DNA of 64,000 nt from Glutinoglossum americanum (taxonomy: Eukaryota; Ascomycota; Geoglossomycetes; Geoglossales; Geoglossaceae), in contig JAGHQL010000047.1 in NCBI GenBank assembly GCA_020080175.1, positions 62,001 to 126,000 of the forward strand, given 5' to 3'. A model generated the notes under the pieces. It searched no databases. It saw nothing but the letters and a program-made list of their open reading frames with translations, and was not told the DNA's origin. Shown here in pieces: positions 49,106 to 63,359 of this stretch (position 1 is the first letter of the stretch; each line of letters starts with the position of its first letter). Made by a program: the position numbers and the translations under genes.

Positions 49106-52072
49106 GTATCCTATCGCAGTGGCGTGTCACGTGGTATTTTTTTTCGCTGACTGAGCACCCCGCTGGAATACTTGCAACATCCATGCGAAAATTGGTAGTT
49201 TTCTTCAGTTTCAGCGACACCCCCATCGGCCAAAAAGCATGCCTAAATATTATTCTAAAAGTTGGAATCAAGGTGCGCAACTATACTATCTGATCTCAAA
49301 GGGTTGGAATACTGCCCCATGCCTAGGGAATGTGAGTGCGGGACATTGAGAGGAGTTTCCTTCGGGTTGTTTCCGCCCGAGGCGCGCGGATTTTCCTGAC
49401 AATCTTCCGCCCAACGACATGCCGCCCTGCTCACCCGTGTCCATCATCGCGAATAGGAGGCTATTGATATGCAGCTTCTCGTTGTGCATATATGCTTTAG
49501 ATTTGTGGGACTACCAATGCGTCAAAGTTGGGACGAAAAACGGGCCGACTCAAGGCCTCGTCAGACAAGACCTTGGCTTACACACTGGTATCATGGCGTC
49601 CAAGGACCCGTTACTCGCACTCTACCTTCCCGCCTGCGGGGAAGAAAAGTGCTATTCGACCCTCCTTTCAAGCCCACTGCGGCTGGACTGCGGCTTGAAC
49701 CTCCTAATCGACCGATTTGACGGTTGCGGAGGCGGACGATTGCCCGCCCCGTATCTGCCTTGGCTGATGTCGGGTCGAAGGTCTCAGATCTACCATTCCC
49801 CTGCTTTACTGAATATTACACAACCTTGCCCTTCAGCGTTGCCCTTGTTGACTGCAGGTTCCAACCACCCGGGTAACGAGGTCCCTCGCATTGTCATCTT
49901 TAAATCCTAGCAGATCCTAGTTGGTTTATATTTGACCACAGTACTAGATAAATCCTACAAAGTAGGAAGGGCCAAGAATAAATTAGCCGGAGCAAGGGAA
50001 AATCAGAAATGTGGCCTTGGTTTGAGCCCCCGACCGATCTGGATCCCGATTATCTTCATTATGTAGAGAGATTAGCTGAAATGCATCGCACTCACGCTAC
50101 TTGTGCCGAGGTCGGGGATGCTGGGGAAGCGTTCTATTCGGGGACTTCTCTCAATAATATATCGCACGGCGTTAGTATAGCGGCTCGAAGGGCAATCCAT
50201 CTGATTGCGAGCTTTTGGCCCGTACTTCCGTGCTCACGAAGTGCCTAAGCACCGTCCAAATGACTCCACCCCCGAAAAACCGAGAACCCTTGGTCAATCC
50301 TCTATACGTGGTCAGAAGGTTTCTGCAGCAACGGTACTATTGGGGAATCTTCAATTCTCAATACCAATGGGATAGAGGATTCATGGGTGACTTTCATGGA
50401 AAAGATCTCCCAAATATACAAGGACTAGTTGGCTGTGGGGGGAGGTCAAAATGCTTCAACAATTTGGTCTGTCTGAAGGTTTGCACACCAGTGGGTGAAG
50501 GTGTAGCGGATAATACAACGTTAAAAATCAATGAATGTTTATTTCAACGGACGGGACTATTAAGTTGATAGTACTTTCAGTTTGATATCCATTGTGGCAG
50601 CCCATAGCTATCATTGGAGTGAATATTTTTATCTCTTCATTTACCTCAACTCTTCTCTTCGCTTCAGCCCTATCCTCTCTTTTCTTTTCTTGATTACGTC
50701 CACAGCAGTCTCAGGTCTTCATTCCCTTTATCTCTTCTTAACTTCGTTTGCCATCCTTCTGCCACTCTTCCTTACATTCATCGTTGCTCTCTGCTAAGTC
50801 AAAGCAAGCAAGTGATAGCTTAATTTAAGAGTTTGGACTCTGCCTCTTATCAATCTCTCTCTCTCCGCTAACCCCCGGAACCGGAAGCGCTACCATCTAC
50901 CCAAGTCTTCCAATCTTTCATTCCCTCTACTTCTCTATTCCAACTTCAGAACTAGAAGCAGCAACTCAACTACCTATCCGATACTCAGGCTTTATATCGA
51001 AGCAGTAGTTCTACGGCTATTGAAAGCGAACTCTAGGTTCTGGATTCTAGATCTAATTGTTTCTTACAGCACGAGAGCCATTCTCAATTTGAGAGTTTAT
51101 CATCTCATCAATTTCATTCCTCCTACCTCCAGGCTGAAGGTAAATGTTGTCTTTTTGGCTCTTCCGATCCTTTATCTACTTAACTTTCTACCTATCTTGT
51201 AGAGATAATATCTTCTACTAATTTTACGTTTTCTAAGCCTCACCTCAAAAGCAGTGGTTCTACAATTACTAAAAACGAAACCTAAATCCTATCTCTCACT
51301 GGCTTTTTTCTGCTACGAAACGGTAGTCATTCTTCATACAATCGTTCGCCTTCAACAACTTTTTAGCCACCTATTATCACGTTCGCTGTTTGTGCTCTCC
51401 GTAAGTTCAACGCGAATAAAGACTGTCGACTGTTCACCTCATACTTAACCCCTTGTCATCTACCAACGTTCTACTCACCTCCGAGCTAGAGACAAACACC
51501 ACCTTGTCTTGCCTATTCTCGCCCTTATCTCACCTCAAACAAACTGAAGCCGTACTCTGACTCCTATGCGTTCGAGAGCTTTAGCATATCTCTCTACATC
51601 TTCCACATACCATTCACCTCTAATAAGCTCATCTACTCTTTAAATCTTACATCTATCCGCAAATCCCAACACCTCTACTCACTTATCCAATACTTCTATC
51701 ACACTTGGTCATTTAACCCTTTCTAGCCTTCTTTCTATATCGCCACACCCTCCCTAGCTTACTCGTCGTACCTGTCGTTAATAACTTACATTGGCTTAAA
51801 GTTGGCAGATATTTGTGGTTTAGGTAAACATACATCCACTGTAAGTGGTCTTTATTGTAGCCCTTTTCAAGCTTCCCTCAAGCTTCCCAATAGACCCTTA
51901 AGGCGATGTTGCGCTCAGCTCCCTGACGCGAATTCTTCCATCCGAACTGCCTCCGACCAAACCAATCGCTAACATATAAGCTAATAAGGTACTCACTTCA
52001 GCCCACATGTTAATCCTAGCGCTATCACAAATACTAATAACCTCTAGATTTGGATTTCATTCAAAGAGCAAT

Positions 52073-55000
52073 ATGGACGATGCCGTGGATGCTCCCTCAG
52101 CTCAAAAGGGTGCCAATGCGTCGGCCTACCACAACAACAAGATAATATATGGCCAAGGTTTTGGACCCGAATCAATACCAACCAACACAATTACCCCAGG
52201 CGATCCGGCTTGTTCAGAGCCACCCAGAGGACCTCCCGAATTAGCTGTCAAAATCTGGGATGATAATGCGCCATCGTAAGAATGACCTTATACTTTTAGG
52301 TTATAGCTCTGACTGCTCCTCCAGGGCTAGACATAAAGGGATCCAGCGTCGGGATAGTTACAGCGACGGTTACGGTGGTGACTCTGGTAATGGCAATGAT
52401 AACTCTAACGACGATCCTTTACCCGAATTAAGCGAATTCGAAGGCTCTACACCCTACGGTGCTGGAGGCCCTGAACCTCAGAAGAAACGCAAATATGAAG
52501 ATACGTCCTCAGAAGGCGAGATGTGAGTATGACTGAAATGGAGTTATGGTACAAGAGAATAACTACTTATAATGCTACTACAGTGAGATATCTAGGGTGT
52601 CGGAAAAGCCACGGAAGTCCCCCACAAAGATTCCCAAGTCAGAATTGCGGAGGAGTATGCTTATTGGTACGGAAGTCAAACGAAAGAGAAACAAGGATGC
52701 GCCTCGAGCAAAGGTCGCCAAGCCAAAGAGCCAGAAGAAAAAGCGGACCATTGTCAGCAAGAAAATAGCCAGACTAAAATTGGCCAACATCAACAGCCTT
52801 GGCAGCACCAGCGCATTTCTAGATGCAATTGCGAATTCCGGACGAGCAGTGCAACCGGGGTTCACCGAGACAAGAAAAACAGCGGCTCTAAAGGAGCTTT
52901 TAGCATCTATCCCCGAAGAATACAAAGTGGTGTCTCGCATTGACAAAAAGAACCTCGAGAACGCTTCTAAAATATTTGGTCATGGGAGAGTAAAGGCAGA
53001 TGGGAATGGAAGTTGGCTGATGAAAGGTATGCACAGTATATACCTAAGTAATCCGATTTTTGGGAAGTAGCGAACCGACGGGAGTAGGAATGCGCTCAAG
53101 CCTGCACCATTATCAACTGATTGCAGCTTCATTTATGGTAGGTTAAATTCTAACTTTAATTAGAGCGTGAATATGACTCGACTCATATCTAATAGTTTGT
53201 GAGAGAGAATGGACCGTCCAAGCCACTTGGGGGGCTAAGCGCAGATGAGATGGGATTGGGAAGTTCGTAACTTTATTGAAACTTTGATATGTAATGTATT
53301 TACTGACCATGCATCTGAACAGAAACCGTTACCATGATTGGTAAACAAGACAGGATATAGGAGAAAGGAACTTACTAACTTCGAACTAGCCACCATGATC
53401 AGCAATCCACCACCACCAAATTCTCATTGCAAAACTACTCTTATAGTGGCAACACCAGCTCTTGTGACTCAGGTATTTTTGGGTAACCCACAAGCCTAGT
53501 TATACACACAAAATTAACTATTGTATAGTGGATCAGTGAGATCGAAAAGCATGGAGAGAAAGATATCTTCGAAATTGTTGTCAGATATCATGCAGGATCA
53601 CGGATTGTCAATGCTAAACTCTTGCGGTATGCGGACGTTGTGTGAGAGTCCCTCCAACTACTCCTAGAAATTGTGGAATTTTGGGTCTTGGGATCGCTGG
53701 GCTTGTTGTCTAACTTGGGATATAGGCTTACAACATACAACGAAGTTGCGAGTTCATACCCCAAATATGACCCACCAGAGTCTTTGGAGAGTGAGATAGA
53801 TGTATGCGACCACTCCCTTGTAGGTCTAGAATAGAATACTCTGACACTTCGCAGAAAGAAGCCTGGTGGGAGCAGAAGTTCAATAACGAGAAAGGGTTAT
53901 TACACTCCATGGAGTTTTATAGAGTAATTCTTGATGAAGCGCATGCGATCAAGAATCACATGTCTCGCACGTCTATTGCCTGTAGAGCGCTAATTGGGAA
54001 ACGCCGGTGGGCAATCAGCGGGACGGTGAGCAGAAATGATCTCCACTTACAGCAACCCTAACTAATATATTTTATTAATAGCCAATACTCAAGTACAACC
54101 AACTCAGCCTATCGAATATACATATTACTAACTAGTTCTTCTAGTAACGTGGAAGAACTCTACCCCTATTTCTCATTTTTAAGGGTGAACGAGACCAGCT
54201 CTTTCACCGATTTCAAGAGGAAGTTTTGTCAGCTGGACAGTCCAGTTGCAAATGATAAACTACAAACTGCCCTCAGGCAGTTCATGATTCGGCGTATGCG
54301 CGAAGATAGTCTCTTCGGTGCCCCGCTGATACAATTGCCTTCCAATAGCGAATCTACGATCGTAGTCAACTTTAACGGGGTGGAACGAGCAGTGTACGAC
54401 GCTTTCCGTTGGAAGTATATCAAAACCATCAATGGGTAATAATTCATGCTCTTCTATCACTGTGTCATAATATTTTCTGTTAACCCATTGCAGATATATT
54501 CTACTAGGAACACTAGATCAGATGTATTCAAATGTTCTCACAATGCTTCTACGTCTGCGGCAGCTAACCGCGCACATATTTCTGGTGCAAGAACAGATCG
54601 CAAAGGTATTAACCGTCAGGGATCTTGACAAAATAGCAGAGTCTCTTGCTCCGGAAGATCGGTCTGATGACATACAGATCAAGACACTTAAGCAACTCAG
54701 GAACTTGGTATCGCAAGACAGGTCGACCATATATCATAGTTATCATAGTGCGGCTACCGACGATACCGGGGCCTTGGAGAACGATGGTAATGGTGATAAT
54801 CTCGTTCAGAGATTTGTCATATTCCTCAGGCGCTTGAAGGCTTCCAAGAAGTGGAGCGAGCTGAAATTTCGGAAGTTGTGCCAACTGTGCCACGGGGTTC
54901 CCGAAGATGCGGTGGTTCTTGACTGTATGCACGCTTATTGCAAGGAGTGTCTGAACTCACTTTGCGAGCGTGCTGCGCACAAAGGTCACGGCCAAACTGC

Positions 55001-55974
55001 CTGCCAGGCATGTGGCCTTGTTTTTAATAGCAGTAGCAGCTGCGAGGGCATACCTGAGCTCAGTGGGGACAGCGAGCCAGGAAGCAGAGCACGCCATAAG
55101 ACTGCTATAAATAACAAAGACAATCTGGAGTTCGTTGACCTCCATAGTGGGATACTGCCGTCCGCAAAAACTTTGGGCATTATATCTCAGGTTTCCGATT
55201 GGAAGAAAGAGAGCCCTGCAGAAAAGATCATTATCTTCACCCAGTTTAAGATGATGTGTGTTCTTATCTCCTTTCCAAAGGGTTCGAGGTTCTTGACAAT
55301 AGCTTCTCTAACAAAATTAAAAAATCAAAGGATGGCCATCTTGGCGCGTATCTGTGAACGTGAAGGGTGGGGTTACTGCGAAGTGAGTAACGGTAGGCTT
55401 CTCGCATAGCCGCATGGTTCTAACAGGTTCTAGTATAATGGCGGAATGTCGCACGAAAGCCGAACTAGGTCATTGGCGGAGTTCGAGTATACCATTGAGA
55501 AGACGGTGCTGATTGCTTCTCTTAAATGTGGTGGAGTTGGGCTAAACCTTACGATGGCATCAAGGGTGATCTGTGTAGACCTATGGTGGAATGAGTGTAT
55601 CGAGCAACAAGGTAGGAAGGAGGAAGATCGCGCATTCAAAATACACTTTAAGCTAATTAGCATTTCCCGTAGCCTTCTGCCGAGTCATACGACTTGGACA
55701 GAAGAAAGAAACACACATTCGACGCATTACCGTTGCCGATACGATAGACCAGGGACTCCTAGCCATGCAGGCTAGGAAAAAAGTGCAAATATCTGCGGTA
55801 CTGGGTGATGACAATCCGAATGGGAGGTCAGGGTTTTGCCTCTAACATCTTGTAACTTCTAGCCACTGACTCAAGAACTCTAGACTCACCACAACGGAAC
55901 TAGTATCTCTCTTTGGCCGCATGGTCGAAGGCGATGATGGGAAGTTTTTCATCATAAATGACCAGAGAGAGTGA
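52073..55974 (+). CDS. SNF2 ATPase with RING finger, Rad5/Rad16-like, 17 exons
   Basis: Seventeen exons give 986 aa with every junction in frame: 52073-52275, 52325-52522, 52584-53026, 53088-53137, 53196-53262, 53323-53340, 53390-53472, 53529-53641, 53726-53801, 53855-54025, 54082-54092, 54145-54435, 54494-55255, 55331-55382, 55434-55611, 55673-55826, 55884-55974. The N-terminal 200 residues are charged and hold nuclear signals (PQKKRKYED, KPKSQKKKR). Motif I reads DEMGLGKT across a splice, then TLIVATPALVTQW, motif II ILDEAHAIKN and RRWAISGT. A RING (CQLCH, CMHAYCKEC, CQACG) interrupts the core, followed by IIIFTQFK, LKCGGVGLNL and CRVIRLGQ. This is a DNA-dependent ATPase, probably also a ubiquitin ligase. 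An in-frame ATG at 52007 is an alternative start. Exon 11 is only 11 nt. The seven 5'-proximal core exons make it much more intron-rich than the neighbouring SNF2 gene. Confidence 0.85.
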
Positions 55975-58900
55975 AACTGGAGGTGAGCCTGTTGTAAAGG
56001 AAGATATTTTATTCAGGTGTGAAAGGGGATTTGAATAAGCTCTCTATTCAGTTGCCCTAATATATGAAGTTTTTTCGCATTTGCTATATTCCATGTGATC
56101 GGGGGGGGGGGGGGGAGGTACTTCATATCGGAACGTTATATTATGAAAACCCGAACATAACTAGGAAATATAAATGTCTATTCCCTGAACATATACTCCT
56201 ATGTTACCCGCACAGCATCCGATACAGAATTCGTAAGATAGCCGGTATCACGGTAGAGTGTAGAGATCTTATATTTATGGTTGAAGGTATGTAAGAGAGC
56301 ATTATATCATTGTTCGCCTCGAGTTGAGGTCGAAAGTATGGAGTCCAGATTACCGAATTTGTTGATATTCTCCGAAATCTCCTTCTGCCACTAGGTGTCT
56401 CTAGAATAGAACGCGCATAGTGGATGAGGACCTGGAACAGCATCGCATCCCGTTGTCCTGCGTGTTTACGGAGCATGCTGGGTAGTTGTCACAGCACAAA
56501 CCACATACGAATGTAGAAGGGGTCTACACGCACTCTGAACAAATGGGTTTGGTACGGCGGGACAAACGAGCATGCGGGGTTAGAGAACGTGCGTTTGGGA
56601 ATAGTTAGGACTGGGCTCGGGGTAATGCGATGCGATGTGATGGTGGGAAGACGGCATGGAGTTTGTTGCATCGGCAATTTCCTGTCGAGGATTTCTCCGG
56701 CCTGAAGATTGTCACCCCACGAGGCTGCGAGCGACTCCACCAGTGGTTCATGGAGGAAGTACTTCTGGTTAGAGACATGACTCGAGACACGGTACTATCG
56801 CTTAGGATGCCTAGCAAAAGGAAAGAGATTGGTAGGAAAAACCAATTCCGTCCCAGCCTCGTCGAGCCGTCCCGCTTCTCGAACGCCACAACAACTCGGG
56901 TTGGTTCGATCGGAAAAAATGAAGAAAAGATGATGTCTTGCAAGGGAAAACGTGGCTCTTGCATTAGTTCCATTGGTGGTATGTGCCAGTATGTGGGAAA
57001 AAGGGGAGAGGAGAGGAGGGGAGAATTGGTTTCTCCAGGCCGACTGGCTGGAAGGGCACTCCGGGCCGCGTTCTTGCTCCTTTTCCCTCAGCTTAAGAGT
57101 GTTTTATTTTTCAAGGCACCATCTTCTAACTTTGTTGTGTCGCCACTATCTTTTAGGTTTGAGATACTGGTATTCCTTTCTCTAAGCTAAAACTAGCCTC
57201 TCGAGTTAAAAACGCGACGACACGGGATGATAGTAGCTGCGCACGTACAACAGTACCGATGAATTTGGCGGGCCACTTCCTAATTGGTGCCCGATGCAAC
57301 GGAGCGCATGGATTGGATAGGGATCGGGCGAATTAGAGGGCTTTGCGATCGTTCCGAATGTGAAAGATGCATGGCGAGAAAAGCGTCCCGGGGGGGCGGT
57401 AACGCTAGTCGAAATATGTTGTGCGACATGCGGCACTGTATTTACAGTTTCAAGAGGCGGAGTTTGGATAATTTTCCGGCTCGTGGGTAGAGATTGGAGA
57501 TCGGGCTCTCGTCCCATCCAAAAGGAGAGGAAGGAGGCCACTATGCGGAGTCTTGTCTTCTTATCCAAGGGGCGGATGAGTTGGGCTCGACAAGAAGGAG
57601 AGTGATGCATGTGGTGGGAGGTTTGACTGGTTTCTCCTCAATGCGGAAGTTCAGCTTAGGGCTAGGCAAGCGATGGATGAAGATCGGGGATCGGGGATAC
57701 CCTTCACGTAAGCGGGGAGGAAACTGGGGAATGTTTAGTCGGATGTTTTCACGGGGAATGCCTTCGTACGGAATTTGTTTCGGCGGCTGTTTTTGATTTG
57801 TGATGATGCTGTGGAACACGCTCAGGTCCGTCTTTCATCTCCTTTCGTGTTGCGCAAATACTGCTAACACATAGCGAGCTAGTCACCAGCTAGCTAAAGT
57901 CACAGTCGTCTCCTCCGATTCACAGCGCGATCGTGATCAGAGACCTGCGCCGCAACTGCAAAGGAAGCGGGAAACGCACAGACGAAGGATTCGAATCCCC
58001 GAAGGCGCATGTACTCTTCTCTATATAGTGTACTCGACTCCAGTGACGCAGTTGGACAAGTTTTCAAATGCCGAAAGTTGCTCGCCCAGTTATCTCTATA
58101 GGACCGGGCCTAGATCCAAAGTTCAATGCCAGTTTAACCAGAGGAAAAAGCAAAGTTTATTGAAGAAAACCAACCGGGTGACCTCCGGGCTTCTCGTGCG
58201 CCGGCGCGTAGGTTCCGATGTGCACCATCGTCGCTGCACGTGGTGAGAATTTTGCTGGGCAACGTCGAGGAGCATGGGGGTATATTTTTTGCGTGGGGGT
58301 TGTTCCCCTTGGTGGAATGTGACGGAATTGGACAAATGCAAGATACTTTAGTGGAAATGATCACTTCTGGAATTCGTGTTGTTAGTGCCAGGCCGCAACC
58401 CGTACGCGTTAGTCGCAGCGAGATTTGCTTACGGGGTACCTACGGGGTACTAGCATGTTGTTGTTGTTGTTGTACGGGCGCAGCGCGTTTTAATCAAATG
58501 GGTAGCGAGAACGGTATTCTTACAATTTTCTTCACGACTTGTCGGTGGGATGTCCCCCGAAAATTCAAACTCAATTCGCCGGCTCATACCTATGGTTAGA
58601 GATGGGAGGATATCCCAATCCCTTGGATCCCTTGGCTTCCTGGACGAACCAGCATCGCACAAGATTCACTTCACCGCAACGACCCCAGCCTCCCGGATCC
58701 CGGACCTCCGCAGCTACCGCAAGCCCGCTGCACTAGGCGACCAACCAGATGATGCTGCGCCGGGGCGTGCACCGTTATCCTTCATGACTTTCTTATGATT
58801 TGACTGGTATTTGCATGGGGTGCGGGGTAGCTGGCTGAGTGGATCAATCATATCCCGTTTCCGTCTTTTTTCCCTTGCCTCCTTGGACCCCATCCATGGG

Positions 58901-59458
58901 CTGTTGGGCTGCAAGAGAATCGCATACGTTGCTTGAATAAGCTGGTCGATGGCGTCGCATGGAGCACTGAAGCACTGAGAGCGAGTGATCGACGACACGC
59001 TCGCTTCTGCATTCCTCTTGTCTGCTTCTCTTCCCTCCACCTTCTTATTTCTCGGGACGGCCAGGCAAGGAAGGCAGAGAAAGCAAGCGAAGAGGCAGCA
59101 TCTTTGCTTTTCTCACATCCCAGGTTTGGCCGGGCCCACCACCACCCCCATCGGCCCGCCCGTCTGTCACTTCTTGACTTCTCGTTTATATTTTTATTTT
59201 AGCTTTTTGGCTCTTGGATGGTGTTGGCGTCGTCTCCACCCCAGCCGATTGTTACCCGTGGAACAGAGCCGGGCGTTAGGACCAGGATAACATCTGCAGA
59301 GCTTCGCACTTTAAGGGGACAGGTATCTTCATAATGCCCTATGGCTCCCATGTCTCGTCGTCAAAGGCTGATCCTCGCCGGCAGTCAACAATACCCGCGA
59401 TATCGGGAACAACTAGGACCAGGCAGGGTTAAATCCTGCTTCTAACTCCAAGACAGCA
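55975..59458. other. Intergenic, nothing recognised
   Basis: 3.5 kb between the second SNF2 gene and the phosphate permease. A 14-G run lies near 56101-56114 and a short (TGT)n at about 58457-58471. Frames of up to 186 codons near 56630-57190 show no domain and are not supported. The last 500 bp before 59459 should hold the permease promoter. Confidence 0.5.
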
Positions 59459-61563
59459 ATGTACAACTCCTATCTGGTGGATGCGACGGGAGGAGGAAAC
59501 TCGGCGTTCCACAATATCCATAACGATTACCTCCACATCGTGGACCCGAACGAACGACGGCGCCTCGCGCTCGCGGAGATCGATAAGGCGGATTTTGGAT
59601 GGAATCATGTTCGAGCTATCGTCGTTGCTGGCGCGGGATTCTTCACAGACTCTTACGATGTGGGTTTTTAATATAGATTCGCCGTCTCCGAAAGATATAT
59701 CGGGGGGTTTGTGGTTGGGTTTGGGGTTGGGTTGCGGTGGGGGTTTTTGAAAGATTGCATGTTCTAACTCTCGCGCTGCACTCAGATATTCGCTATTAAT
59801 GCCGTCACAATCCTGCTTGGGCTCGTCTACTATGATCGGGGCGTCATGCCTACGCCTTCCCAGACCGCCGTCAAGATCGCCACGCCCGTTGGCACTGTTT
59901 TTGGCCAGATCGTCTTCGGATACCTCGCTGACCGTTATGGGCGCAAGAAGATGTACGGTATCGAGCTCATCATCATTATCGTCACTACAGTCGCGCAGTC
60001 GCTGTTGAGTAAGTCGCGAGCCCTGAATCTGGTTGGTATTGTGATCTTCTGGCGGCTTCTTATGGGTGTTGGGGTTGGTGGTGACTACCCTTTGTCAGCG
60101 ATCATTACGTCGGAGTTAGTGGAACCCTTTCATACATCTTGTGGGGATATCACGCATGACTTTTCTCTCCTATATATCCTTAACATGAAGCACGACATAC
60201 AGGTTCGCGACGACCAAATGGCGAGGTGCTATGATCGGCTCCGTCTTCGCCATGCAAGGCTTCGGCCAATTTTCGGCCACCCTGGTCTCACTTATCATCA
60301 CCCAAACCTTCAAAGGCTCCCTCAAATCTTCCGCCACCCCTCAAACCTGCAGCAGTGATTGCGCTCTCGCCGCAGACAAAATGTGGCGTATCATCACCGG
60401 TTTTGGTGCGCTCCCAGGTTGCTTGGCTCTCTACTACCGAATCACCATCCCTGAGACCCCGCGATACACGTTCGATGTGGCGAGGGACATACTGAAGGCC
60501 GAGAGTGATGTATCCGCGTACATGGACGGTAAGAGGGCCCCAACAAGGCCCCCGGACGAGCTGCAACGTTCGCGCGCCATGCAGCGCCATGCGAATGAAT
60601 TACGGGTCCCCCGTCCTTCGTTTGCGGACTTCCGGGAGCACTTCGGGGCGTGGCAGAACGGGAAGTTGTTGTTGGGAACGTCGTTGTCGTGGTTTTTCTT
60701 GGATATAGCATTCTACGGTCTAGGTCTCAACAACAATGCTGTGTTGCAGACGATGGGGTTCGCGGGGACAGAGAATGTATTTCGGATGCTGCAGAATGTC
60801 AACATTGGCATGTTGATCATCATCTGCGCTGGGTCCATCCCTGGATACTGGTTCACGGTCATGCTAGTCGATATCATGGGGAGGAAGAATCTGCAACTGC
60901 TGGGGTTTACGATGTTGACGACATTCTTCCTCATCATCGGGTTTGCGTTTGACGATCTCAGCCGCGGGGCTTTTCTCGCTCTGTACATCATGTCGCAGTT
61001 TTTCTTCAATTTTGGTGAGCCCCAGCCCCTTTTGCCCATAATCCGTTCCAGTCGCATAAAAATAGAATAATAGAATGCATGGGCTAACGAAACTAGGACC
61101 AAACGCTACGACCTTTATCTACCCCGGCGAGCTCTTCCCAACCCGCTACCGCGCCCTCGCCCACGGCATCTCCGCCGCAGCCGGCAAACTCGGTGCCATC
61201 ACCGCCCTCGCCTTCGACCCACTCCGCAGCCGCGGCGCCACCGCCAACTGCAACAGCTCGGGCTGCTCACCGTGGCTCGACAACATCATGAAGATCTTTG
61301 CGCTCTTTATGTTCTGCGGGCTTCTCTCCACTTTCCTGCTGCCTGAGACGGCTCGGAGGTCCTTGGAGGACATCACCATTGAACACGGCCACGCGGTGAC
61401 TTCCCTGAAGAGCCAGTCCCACCACCCGTCCTACCGAGAGAGTGCATCAACGACTACGTCGGCGGTGATGGCTCCACCTGCGAGGCGTTTCTGGGAGTGG
61501 CGGCCGACGAGAAACCGACAGGCTTTTAGGATGAGGTTGTTTTCGAAGGATAGTTCGGTTTGA
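59459..61563 (+). CDS. PHO84-type inorganic phosphate:H+ symporter
   Basis: Four exons (59459-59659, 59786-60114, 60203-61014, 61097-61563) give 602 aa, the usual size for the phosphate:H+ symporter (PHS) branch of the major facilitator superfamily. The protein has about 12 membrane helices with a long central cytosolic loop between helices 6 and 7 (residues about 290-350). Family marks include GAGFFTDSYDIFAIN in helix 1, GYLADRYGRKKMYG in loop 2-3, GVGVGGDYPLSAIITSEFATT in helix 4 and TFIYPGELFPTRYRALAHG in the second half. It imports phosphate across the plasma membrane with protons. In yeast and Neurospora such genes are induced by phosphate starvation through Pho4/NUC-1; I did not confirm a binding site here. 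The second intron splits the codon for Glu in TSEF, which fixed the exact donor. Confidence 0.94.
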
Positions 61564-62532
61564 GGGCCCTCACCCTCCCCTTTTTTCTTATTTTTTTAAT
61601 TTTCCGGTTTTGGTCACGGTCGGATGCGTTGAGGGTATATCTGTATAGCCCCCCCCTGCACGCCTCATTTCTTACGAGCATTATGGAAAGTAGATGGGGG
61701 AACTCCGCCTCGCAGCCTTTCACAACGGGACGTTCATATTAGTATCGGCGCTAGGTTCTTGTGCGTGTGTGTTCATTTAGCGACTGTCCTTTTTGCGTGT
61801 ACGATTAACATGCCCTCCACAGCTGTGGCGGCGATGGTGCTTTTACCTTGTGTGTTTGGGATACGGCCTCGTCTTAACGTTTTTACATTTTTGCATTTTA
61901 CACGGCATCTCCGGTATCTCGATTTAAAATTCCCTTGGGCCCCCCTTTTATTTTTATTTTTTGGGCTCACCCATCCCATGACCTCAGGTAAAAAAACCAC
62001 TTGGGCACACCCTACTTGTCTGTCCTTCTAATCAGGGAAATAAACCAACGAGTATATATTTTAGAAGTAGATAAATGTTTTCTGTTTCCCTTTTTTTTTC
62101 CTTCTTCCTCACTACTCTTGGGGAAGGGGGATGTAAGTCGAGCAACCGATCTTAACCCCGCAACGGGAATAAAAAACTGAAATACAATATTCGAATAAAG
62201 GAAAAAAGAGACCCTCTCTATTCATAGACCTGACGTGATATGAGGAGAGTAGAGAGATTTGCATGGTTAAAACAGCGACTACCGATTTTTTTAGAGGATT
62301 AAAAATAAAATAAAGGGGAAGGGGGTGGGATCTGGAAGAAAAAACAAACTCCTTGGTGGCGGGTGGTGCAAGGTTGGACGATCTGTGGGGATCTTTGTAT
62401 GGGTTTGGGTGGGGGCTGCTATGGGCTTGGCGTCTATTAGTCAGCGCCTCCAATATTCGGCCACCTCTCATCGCCGGGCGTTCAACATCCCCCCCACCGA
62501 TCCACCACCAACGATAGCCGTAAACCAAAACC
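61564..62532. other. Intergenic, nothing recognised
   Basis: 969 bp between the permease and the thioredoxin gene, both on the plus strand. T-rich and A-rich stretches occur near 61590 and 62090. No gene or repeat worth naming. Confidence 0.5.
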
Positions 62533-63359
62533 ATGTCTTCACCAACGCACATAACCTCCGCCGCGCAACTCCGCACCATCCTCTCGGGCAACGACGTCGT
62601 CGTCATAGACTGTAAGCCCCCCTTCGCGTCGGCGTCCACAGCCACTAACCGACGAGCCGGACCGCAGTCTACGCGGACTGGTGCGGGCCGTGCAAGGCCA
62701 TCGCGCCGACGTACGAACAGATGTCCAAGACCCACTCCAAGCCCGGCAAGGCCGCGTTCGTCAAGGTGAACACGGACGAGCTGCAGGACGTCGCGCGGAA
62801 GTACGAGATCACCGCGTGGGTCCCCCCCCTCCCCCCCTTTTCCTCCTCCTGCCCCCCGCACACTTTCCGCGCCGGGATTCTGGCGTGAGCGCTTTTCGGC
62901 TGACGCGGCCGCAGCATGCCCACCTTCCTCGTCCTCCGCGACTCCCGCGAGGTCGCCCGCGTGCGCGGCGCCGATCCGCGCGCTTTGAGGGATGCCGTCG
63001 AGAAGGCGGTTAAGGGGCCCGGGGGCGCCGCGGCGGGGGGCGGCGCCGCGTTTGCGACGAAGGGGCATACGCTCGGTCCTGCGCCTGGCGCTGGGGGTGG
63101 AGGGGTGGGGTGGGCGAGGATGCCGAGTATGCGGGGGTGGACGGGGTGGATCGTGGGGTTTTTGGGGCTTTATTTTGTTAGTTTGTTTGCGGTGAGTGGG
63201 GTTGTTTCTCTCTTGTTTTTTTTTTTTTTTTGGAGGAAGGGGGGGTGCATTGGCTGATCGGTGCGTGTGTAGCTCGACGCTTATGGTGCCGCGGAGGCCT
63301 CATCGTTTAACGTCAATAACAAGGGCGGTCGACCGGCTAGGCCGGAGGGGAGGCTCTAA
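62533..63359 (+). CDS. Thioredoxin with C-terminal membrane anchor
   Basis: Four exons (62533-62611, 62668-62815, 62915-63191, 63273-63359) give 196 aa. The thioredoxin fold occupies residues 1-105, with the redox centre DFYADWCGPCKAIAP and the cis-proline loop AMPTF that faces it. Unlike ordinary 105-aa cytosolic thioredoxins, it continues through a Gly/Ala-rich linker into one hydrophobic helix (GWIVGFLGLYFVSLFA), ending in a short basic tail. With no signal peptide, this predicts a tail-anchored protein with the catalytic domain in the cytosol. It could serve ER, mitochondrial outer-membrane or peroxisomal surface; which one cannot be told from sequence alone. GC content and codon use are higher than in neighbouring genes. 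All three splice junctions keep the frame. Confidence 0.88.

Larger units (their letters stand above)
47711..52072. promoter_or_regulatory. Shared upstream region of the two divergent SNF2 genes
   Basis: 4.4 kb between divergent start codons. It holds a palindromic MITE (48512-48684), a Mutator-like MITE (48709-49105) and, nearer the plus-strand gene, a pyrimidine-rich segment (about 50600-51900) typical of fungal promoters and leaders. Frames near 49419-49910 and 50009-50568 have no recognisable content. No RNA gene seen. Confidence 0.5.
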